From Chlorobiota bacterium (lineage in GTDB: Bacteria > Bacteroidota > Ignavibacteria > SZUA-365 > JAADGX01), in NCBI GenBank assembly GCA_013152135.1, contig JAADGX010000317.1:1-6946 (forward strand): a DNA stretch of 6,946 nucleotides. Reading direction: 5' to 3'. This document shows positions 1-4,683 of the stretch, piece by piece. The notes beneath the pieces were generated by a model. It was not told where the DNA came from, did not search any database, and saw nothing but the letters and a program-made list of their open reading frames with translations. Position 1 is the first letter of the stretch. Each line of letters begins with the position of its first letter. Made by a program: the position numbers and the translations under genes.

Positions 1-540
1 GTCCTGGATAGCCCTGGCATCCTTGAGTATCCGCTCGGCTTCCTCGTCGGTTGTGCCCCGCGGCTGGTAGCCGCCGTACTGGTGGATCGACTGCGGGAGC
101 AGACCGATATGTCCCATTACCGGGATGCCTTCGATGGATATCTTGTGAATGACTTCGGCGCACTTCTCGCCGCCTTCGAGCTTGACACCACCAGCGCCCG
201 TGGTCTTCATCACTTTTCCCGCGTTTCGGAAGGCTTCTTCCACCGTGTTCTGGTACGACATGAAAGGAAGATCGGTAATGACCATGGCCCGATGAACTCC
301 CCGCACGACGGCTTTCGTATGGTAGATCATTTCTTCGAGCGTCACGGGAAGTGTGGTTTCGTGTCCCTGGATCACGTTGCTCAGGGAATCGCCCACGAGG
401 AGGATGTCGACCCCTGCCTGGTCGAGCAGTCTTGCCATGGTGTAATCGTAGGCGGTAAGGCAACTGATCTTCTCGCCGGCAGTGTACATCTCGTGAATGG
501 AGCGCGTGGTGACTCTACGAATCTTCTTGCTGATGGACAT
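1..540 (-). CDS. panB: 3-methyl-2-oxobutanoate hydroxymethyltransferase (PanB), 3' part cut by window edge
   Basis: PanB transfers a hydroxymethyl group from 5,10-methylene-tetrahydrofolate to alpha-ketoisovalerate, giving ketopantoate, the first committed step of pantothenate and CoA synthesis in the cytoplasm. The 180 visible codons are open throughout and read as the N-terminal two thirds of the TIM-barrel enzyme (family length about 260-280). The start (MSISKKIRRVTTRSI) is followed by TAYDYTMARLLDQAGVD and VGDSL (Asp51), ITDLPFMSY (Asp90), GGVKLEGG (Lys120, Glu122) and VMGHIGLLPQS (His144). These match the Mg- and substrate-binding residues known in E. coli PanB (Asp45, Asp84, Lys112, Glu114, His136). 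The catalytic glutamate near residue 189 lies outside the window. The ATG at 540 has GGGAGG about 8 bases upstream. It starts 3 bases after the stop of the LipM-like gene, so it is probably the fourth gene of that operon. The identification is near certain; only the 3' end is missing. Confidence 0.97.
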   Translation of the reverse strand, partial: MSISKKIRRVTTRSIHEMYTAGEKISCLTAYDYTMARLLDQAGVDILLVGDSLSNVIQGHETTLPVTLEEMIYHTKAVVRGVHRAMVITDLPFMSYQNTVEEAFRNAGKVMKTTGAGGVKLEGGEKCAEVIHKISIEGIPVMGHIGLLPQSIHQYGGYQPRGTTDEEAERILKDARAIQD

Positions 541-543
541 GGT

Positions 544-1314
544 TCAAACCTCCCGTTGAGAGACAGCAGTCTCGTTCAGAACTTCCTCGACCAATTCCAC
601 GTTCCAGGCCCGGGAAAAACCCTTGAAAAGACACGCGTGGACTTCTTTGGGTGAGACCGCACGTCCCAGGATTTCACGGAGTGTGATCGTATGCGCTTCG
701 AGATCCCGCCGGACCAGGTCGCGGGTATCATCATCGATACGAAGATACCTGGTCAATTGCAAGTGGGCGTCGTCGAGGAGGATGGAGCCGTGTTGGAGCA
801 CGACGTCGCCGATACGGCGCTGGGCGCTTCCCACCAGCTTGCGCCCGTCGAATTCGATTTCGTAGCGCGCCGACGACGCGAAGCAGGAGATGCCGCCCGG
901 TTCCCTGTACAGGCGCGTGAAATCCGGCCGGGTCTTCGACCACGTCAGGTCCCCGGCCAATTCCTGCAGCCCGTCGATCAGGGCGGCGCTGATGTGCCGA
1001 TAGACCTCCATGATGCCCCGGTCCTCCGCCGGCATGACAACCGAGTAGGTGACTTCCTGGGCGTGAAGGATCGCCCGCCCGCCCGTGGGTCGCGTGACGA
1101 TGTCGATGCCGTCCTTCCGGCAGGCCTCCGTGTCGATGTCTTCCGGGTGCTGGTTGCGGCCCAGGGAAATGCACCAGGGGTCCCAACCGTATACGCGCAC
1201 CGTGGGGAGGCACTCCCCGCGTTCCAGCATTTCGGCGCGGCGTACGTCGAAATCAATGTTCCACCGTCCCGGCTTCCGACCGGTATCCAGGAATGCAAAC
1301 GTCGCGGTCATCAT
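544..1314 (-). CDS. lipM: LipM-like octanoyltransferase / lipoate-protein ligase A family protein
   Basis: This 256-residue cytoplasmic protein belongs to the BPL/LplA/LipB acyltransferase family, which loads octanoyl or lipoyl groups onto lipoyl domains of 2-oxoacid dehydrogenases and GcvH. Visible motifs are VYGWDPWCISLGRNQ (41-55), RPTGGRAILH (75-84), EVTYSVV (87-93) and a block from 142 to 181 with SCFASSARYEI, DGRKLVGSAQRR and LQHGSILLD. Lys159 is the conserved family lysine. Cys144 lies where Bacillus LipM has its catalytic Cys150, which favours an octanoyl-ACP transferase over an ATP-dependent lipoate ligase, since LplA lacks this cysteine. Length and collinearity also fit LipM. One oddity is near the N-terminus, where the usual NMALDE-type motif reads NIDFDVRRAE (19-28). 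The start is ATG at 1314; a second ATG follows directly at 1311. The start overlaps the pgeF stop by 4 bases (ATGA) and has only a weak ribosome site, suggesting coupling. The family is secure; LipM versus LplA activity is inferred. Confidence 0.88.
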   Translation of the reverse strand: MMTATFAFLDTGRKPGRWNIDFDVRRAEMLERGECLPTVRVYGWDPWCISLGRNQHPEDIDTEACRKDGIDIVTRPTGGRAILHAQEVTYSVVMPAEDRGIMEVYRHISAALIDGLQELAGDLTWSKTRPDFTRLYREPGGISCFASSARYEIEFDGRKLVGSAQRRIGDVVLQHGSILLDDAHLQLTRYLRIDDDTRDLVRRDLEAHTITLREILGRAVSPKEVHACLFKGFSRAWNVELVEEVLNETAVSQREV

Positions 1315-2039
1315 GGTTCCCGCATTCCGATAATGGCGAGCATTCTTCCGGCTCTCTCACCTTCCCGCCGGTACGAGTAGAACAGCGCCGGGTGACACAT
1401 CGTACAGTAGGAGCTGGTTTCGATCTGCTCGCCCGGTATGCCGGCCGACAATAATTGCAGGCGGCAGGTGCGTTGGAGATCGACGCGCGGTTTTTGGTCA
1501 TCTGTTCGCAAGACGCATTCGTCGGGAAACTGCGCGGCGATGTCGTCCGAGACCTCGTAGTGGTCAGGGCCCGCGGCCGGGCCGATCCACGCGTACAGCT
1601 CGTCCATGGGTATGCCTTCGCTGTTGAGTCTTTCGAGAAGCGCGGGCAGCAAGCCGTTCGTGCAGCCTTTCCATCCCGCGTGCGCGGCCGCGACGAGGTG
1701 GTTGTGCGGCGACGCGAGAAGCACAGGCACGCAATCGGCTGTCTTGATGCCGAGAGCAAGGCCCGGCGTAACGGTGAACATGGCGTCCGAAGCGGGTACG
1801 AGACCGCTTTCAGTCACTTCGGTGACGGTGGCGGAATGCACCTGTTCCTGCACGGCGAGGCGGTCCGGGGCGAAGCCCAGGCGTCGCAACAGCAGCTCGC
1901 GGTTGCGCACGGACGCTTCCGCGTCGTCGCCCATGTCAAAATCCAGCGCGGGATCGGCGGAAGGTCCCTGGCGCGTACTCATGCCCGCGCCGATCCCGGG
2001 GAAGCGCGAAAGCAGTACGCTGCGAACGATGGGGAACAC
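1311..2039 (-). CDS. pgeF: PgeF/YfiH family protein (laccase domain, peptidoglycan editing factor / purine nucleoside phosphorylase)
   Basis: About 242 residues, close to the 243 of E. coli YfiH. Members were first called polyphenol oxidases. They have since been assigned a peptidoglycan-editing role that keeps L-Ser out of the stem peptide, and purine nucleoside phosphorylase/adenosine deaminase activity in mammalian FAMIN/LACC1 and some bacterial homologues. The metal-site residues are present: His68 in EQVHSAT, Cys103 in KTADCVPVLL and His120 in AAAHAGWKG. They align in spacing with His71, Cys107 and His124 of E. coli YfiH. The C-terminus has YCTMCHPALFYSYRREG. The start is uncertain. The first in-frame ATG inside the domain (1982) is too late because GIGAGMSTRQG is part of the conserved fold. 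GTG at 2039 lies one base after the stop of the PLP-enzyme gene (TGACGTG). TTG at 2048 overlaps that stop and has a better-placed GAGG about 9 bases upstream. An open frame continues to an ATG at 2120 but only as a shadow inside the neighbour. Function is known at family level only. Confidence 0.92.
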   Translation of the reverse strand: MFPIVRSVLLSRFPGIGAGMSTRQGPSADPALDFDMGDDAEASVRNRELLLRRLGFAPDRLAVQEQVHSATVTEVTESGLVPASDAMFTVTPGLALGIKTADCVPVLLASPHNHLVAAAHAGWKGCTNGLLPALLERLNSEGIPMDELYAWIGPAAGPDHYEVSDDIAAQFPDECVLRTDDQKPRVDLQRTCRLQLLSAGIPGEQIETSSYCTMCHPALFYSYRREGERAGRMLAIIGMREP

Positions 2040-2040
2040 G

Positions 2041-3345
2041 TCAGACAATTTCCAGCGCCTCGCCCAGGTCCTTGATGATGTCGTCCACTTGTTCCAGGCC
2101 GATGGACAAGCGGATGCCACCCGGATCGAGCCCGCGGGCGAGTTGTTCCTCGGGGGGAATCGCCGAATGGGTCATGGAGCCGGGATGTTCGATCAACGTG
2201 CGCGTGTGCCCGAGGCTTACGGCCAGGGTAATGGTGTATGCTTCCTCCGCGATGTAGTTTATCAGCTTCTCGCCGAGGTCTTTCCGGGCCTGTGGTGAAT
2301 CGGCTTTCAGCGTAAAGTAGAGCAGGGAACCGGGCGCAAAGTTGTCGTGGTAATCGCGCATCTGCTTCTTGGCGAGATCACTGTGAGCGAAGCACTCCGC
2401 ACCCGGGTAGTTCACGCTTTCGACTTTCGGATGGCGGCACAAGAACTCCGCGACGGTGCCCGCGGAAGCCTGCTGCTGGCGCATGCGCACGGGCAGAGAA
2501 GGGAGGCCGTACACGAGGATCGGCCAGGCGCTTTTCGTGGCCAGCACGGCACCGAAGTCTTTCCTGTACAGTAAAAGCATGTCGCGCGCGGACTCCGGGC
2601 CGATAACCGCGCCGCCCATGTCCGTGCCGAAACCTCCGATGCCCTTGGTCAGCGAGTGCACGACGAAGTCGGCGCCGAATTCGAGCGGCCGCTGGCAAAA
2701 CGGCGTGGCGAACGTGTTGTCCACCACGGTGAGAATGCGATTCTCGGGGGAGCGCGATTTGTTATACTCGGCCACCACCTCGCACACGCTCCTGATGTCG
2801 ATAATCTCCATGGTGGGATTCACCGGTGTTTCGAAATACACGACGCGTGTTGCTTCCGTGATATTCTGCTCGAGTTCCCCGACGTTGAGAAGATTAATAA
2901 AACCGACATCGATGTTGTAGCGCGGGTACCAATTGGAGAGGAGGGAAAACGTGCACCCGTACAAGGTCCTGTGCGCCAGGATCTGGTCGCCCGATTTGGT
3001 CAGGATGCCCAGGATGGCGGAAATAGCTCCCATGCCGGTAGCGTACGTCACCGCCGCTTCACCTTTTTCCGCGAAGGCGAGGTTTTCCTCGAGGATGTCC
3101 TTGTTCGGTTCACCGAGGCGGTCGTAAATGTAGATGGGGGCGCGCCCTTTTGTCTCTTCCGTGGTGTGCGCGAATTCGATAAAGCCCTGGGCGCCGCGCT
3201 GGGCGGAGTCGAGTCGGTACGTAGTGGAGGATGATATGGGAGGGATGACGTGGTGATTGTAGTCCCATTTCATCGTGTGCGCCTTGCCGTAGATCAGGTA
3301 TGTCTCGGCTGAGTAATCGTCGTTTTTCTTCTTTTTCTCGTTCAT
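2041..3345 (-). CDS. PLP-dependent trans-sulfuration enzyme (methionine gamma-lyase / cystathionine gamma-synthase type)
   Basis: A 434-residue Cys/Met-metabolism PLP enzyme (fold type I). Members catalyse gamma-elimination or gamma-replacement on homoserine-derived or sulfur amino acids. Visible sites: Tyr74 and Arg76 (YDRLGEPN), TGMGAIS (103-109, phosphate binding), Tyr129 and Cys131 in LYGCTF, FETPVNPTM (171-179), Asp209 in VVDNTFATPF, PLP lysine Lys234 in HSLTKGIGG, VSLGHTRTLIEHPGSMTHS (376-394), and Arg412 in RLSIGLE. The cysteine two residues after Tyr129 is in the position of Cys116 of Pseudomonas putida methionine gamma-lyase; cystathionine gamma-synthases and O-acetylhomoserine sulfhydrylases usually have glycine there. 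Against a plain lyase, the lysine motif is SLTKGIGGFGTDMGG rather than SATKYLSGHGD, and the N-terminus is a lysine-rich run. The start at 3345 has AGGTGG 5 bases upstream; the frame stays open upstream to 3477, but that stretch is GC-rich spacer with no family similarity. It heads the operon. The superfamily is certain; the reaction (methanethiol-releasing lyase, cystathionine or homocysteine synthesis) is unresolved. Confidence 0.93.
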   Translation of the reverse strand: MNEKKKKNDDYSAETYLIYGKAHTMKWDYNHHVIPPISSSTTYRLDSAQRGAQGFIEFAHTTEETKGRAPIYIYDRLGEPNKDILEENLAFAEKGEAAVTYATGMGAISAILGILTKSGDQILAHRTLYGCTFSLLSNWYPRYNIDVGFINLLNVGELEQNITEATRVVYFETPVNPTMEIIDIRSVCEVVAEYNKSRSPENRILTVVDNTFATPFCQRPLEFGADFVVHSLTKGIGGFGTDMGGAVIGPESARDMLLLYRKDFGAVLATKSAWPILVYGLPSLPVRMRQQQASAGTVAEFLCRHPKVESVNYPGAECFAHSDLAKKQMRDYHDNFAPGSLLYFTLKADSPQARKDLGEKLINYIAEEAYTITLAVSLGHTRTLIEHPGSMTHSAIPPEEQLARGLDPGGIRLSIGLEQVDDIIKDLGEALEIV

Positions 3346-3433
3346 GGTTCCACCTGTTCGCTTAATAGAACGTGGGGGGGGTGGCCGGTTCTGAAAGGCC
3401 CGTCGTCGCACGGCGATGGTATTTGAGAATCGT

Positions 3434-3481
3434 AACGTTGAAAACCGGGATGACGTCGTGATCGAACCGGCTATCAACGTT
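3434..3481. repeat. Long imperfect inverted repeat / stem-loop in the divergent spacer
   Basis: Arms AACGTTGA (3434-3441) and TCAACGTT (3474-3481) are perfect complements. Inside them, after a 3x3 internal loop, CCGG (3445-3448) pairs with CCGG (3467-3470). A further GAT/ATC pairing (3449-3451 with 3461-3463) is possible, closing a loop around the palindrome GACGTC. As RNA this is a stem of 8 plus 4 plus perhaps 3 pairs on either strand; in the minus-strand transcript it would lie about 90-135 bases upstream of the PLP-enzyme start. There is no adjacent long T run, so an intrinsic terminator is unlikely. It could be a regulatory leader element or a protein-binding dyad. Confidence 0.55.
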
Positions 3482-3513
3482 CTTTTGTGTTTTCACGGTA
3501 CGTAAATATCGCG

Positions 3514-3528
3514 CCGTCGGAACGACGG
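3514..3528. repeat. Short perfect hairpin CCGTCG-GAA-CGACGG
   Basis: A perfect 6-base inverted repeat with a 3-base loop lies 32 bases from the larger stem-loop and 9 bases from the next dyad. It is GC-rich and would form a very compact hairpin in RNA from either strand. No T tract follows. The role is unknown; it is listed because it sits in a row with two other dyads. Confidence 0.45.
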
Positions 3529-3537
3529 TAAAAGGCC

Positions 3538-3569
3538 TGCCGGTAACCCCTGAAAACATACTACCGGCA
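3538..3569. repeat. Inverted repeat TGCCGGTA-N16-TACCGGCA
   Basis: Two perfect 8-base arms (3538-3545 and 3562-3569) are separated by 16 bases. The arm centres are 24 bases apart, a little over two helical turns, so a dimeric or tetrameric repressor could bind both on one face. As RNA the arms would form an 8-pair stem with a 16-base loop. The position between divergent genes fits an operator, but no known regulator motif is recognised. Confidence 0.45.
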
Positions 3570-3724
3570 TCATGAAAAAACAAGGTGAATACAGGAGCGA
3601 ACAATGGTCGTTATCATCGGAAAAAGATCCGGAAAGGTTGGATTGGTTCCGCTCCGGCCGGGGGGATTTTACCGAGATTCACTATCTTGATTCAAGGAAT
3701 TGTTACACTGAAGGATACCTGTCC

Positions 3725-4621
3725 ATGAAAGCTTTGCAGTCACCGTTCGCCTTATGGATATATGCTCTCCTCATTACTCTTGCCGCCGCGTATTACCAGC
3801 GGGTTACCGGTCCCACGTATCCCGTGAGGGGAGAGGTCGTTGTGAATGGAGAGACGATCTCCTTCAAATTGACGCGCAGTCACGGTGGTGAAGGAGACCA
3901 GCCGGTAACCATCACGGTTGGAGAGAACATTGCCGGTGGAACCCTCGTCTGGAGGCGTTACATGTCCGGCGACGACTGGCAGCGACAGCCCATGCGAAAG
4001 GACGGATCGACCCTGACCGGATCGATTCCACACCAGCCCCCGGCGGGGAAAGTGGAGTACCGCATTGAACTGACGTCGTCCTCGGGCAGCACAGTCGTTT
4101 TTCCGGAGGAACCCGTCATCACACGCTTCAAGGGTGACGTGCCGCTGGGATTCCTCTTGCCCCATATTCTCGCCATGTTTACGGCGATGTTCCTGTCCAC
4201 GCGCACGGCACTGGAGGCCCTGCGCAAGGACGGCAAGCCGCGGACGTACGCGTTTTGGACCCTGGGCCTGATGTTCGTTGGAGGTATTATCCTGGGACCG
4301 ATCGTGCAGAAGTACGCTTTCGGCGCGTTCTGGACGGGGATTCCCTTCGGTACGGACCTGACGGACAACAAGACGCTGATCGCCTTTGCGGCATGGATCA
4401 TTGCCGCGGTGGCGGTGAGGGACGGCGTGAATCGCAAGTGGTGGGTGGTAGGAGCGGCGGTAGTGACCATCATCATCTTTTCCATTCCCCACAGCATGGC
4501 AGGATCGGAGCTGGATTACAAGACCGGGAAGATGAAGAACGAGGGGTTTTCCGTGGTCGTAGAGGAATCGGTGAAACCATCGAAGATGCCGGGGAGGTAT
4601 TGGTTTACTTCGAGATTGTGA
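3725..4621 (+). CDS. Conserved membrane protein of unknown function, five predicted transmembrane helices
   Basis: The 298-residue product resembles hypothetical proteins I recall from Bacteroidota and relatives; no function is established. Helix 1 (8-24) is a signal anchor followed by QRVTGPTYPV. A hydrophilic, beta-rich domain follows (about 30-138) with GTLVWRRYMSGDDW and SIPHQPPAGKVEYRIEL, which looks like an immunoglobulin-type or carbohydrate-binding sandwich and is probably periplasmic. Helices 2-5 are at about 141-158, 175-196, 216-231 and 239-256. Positively charged loops (RKDGKPR, 167-173; RDGVNRK, 232-238) are predicted cytoplasmic. Notable polar residues are His147 in helix 2, His256 at the end of helix 5 (SIPHSMAGSELDY) and FGTDLTDNKT (208-217). 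The ATG at 3725 is chosen because AAGGA lies 9 bases upstream and the hydrophobic anchor begins just after it. The earlier in-frame ATG at 3572 has no ribosome binding site. The gene stands alone, divergent from the operon, and ends 6 bases before a terminator hairpin. Confidence 0.85.
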   Translation: MKALQSPFALWIYALLITLAAAYYQRVTGPTYPVRGEVVVNGETISFKLTRSHGGEGDQPVTITVGENIAGGTLVWRRYMSGDDWQRQPMRKDGSTLTGSIPHQPPAGKVEYRIELTSSSGSTVVFPEEPVITRFKGDVPLGFLLPHILAMFTAMFLSTRTALEALRKDGKPRTYAFWTLGLMFVGGIILGPIVQKYAFGAFWTGIPFGTDLTDNKTLIAFAAWIIAAVAVRDGVNRKWWVVGAAVVTIIIFSIPHSMAGSELDYKTGKMKNEGFSVVVEESVKPSKMPGRYWFTSRL

Positions 4622-4626
4622 ATTAC

Positions 4627-4657
4627 AGAAAAAGCCGGCGAGACCGGCTTTTTCTTT
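4627..4657. terminator. Bidirectional intrinsic terminator between convergent genes
   Basis: AGAAAAAGCCGG (4627-4638) pairs perfectly with CCGGCTTTTTCT (4644-4655) around the 5-base loop CGAGA. The stem has a GC core flanked by an A run on the left and a T run on the right, so transcripts from either strand carry a GC hairpin followed by U residues. It begins 6 bases after the membrane-protein stop and lies 27 bases beyond the peptidase stop, consistent with ending both convergent transcripts. Confidence 0.93.
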
Positions 4658-4683
4658 GCGACAACAATTTCGTCCTGTATTGA

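Larger units (their letters stand above)
3346..3724. promoter_or_regulatory. Divergent intergenic region between the PLP-enzyme operon and the membrane-protein gene
   Basis: About 380 bases separate two divergent start codons and should hold promoters in both directions. I see no convincing sigma-70-type -35/-10 pair on either strand. The region contains three inverted repeats (listed separately), a run of eight G (3374-3381) that would be eight C in the minus-strand leader, and ribosome binding sites at its ends: AGGTGG for the minus gene and AAGGA for the plus gene. On the plus strand, 3572-3724 is open in frame with the membrane protein, but it lacks a ribosome binding site at 3572 and reads as hydrophilic non-family sequence, so I treat it as leader. 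I recognise no known riboswitch; SAM-I and SAM-II consensus cores are not visible. Confidence 0.6.

Noticed and set aside
691..1380. Plus-strand open frame of 229 codons opposite the LipM-like gene
   Set aside because: Antisense shadow of a gene with clear family motifs; no ribosome binding site and no recognisable domain.
1455..2075. Plus-strand open frame of 206 codons opposite pgeF
   Set aside because: Shadow frame; the minus strand carries all conserved PgeF motifs.
3346..3571. Possible SAM or T-box riboswitch before the sulfur amino acid enzyme
   Set aside because: Inverted repeats are present, but the conserved cores of SAM-I, SAM-II and T-box leaders, and a terminator/antiterminator pair, are not visible.
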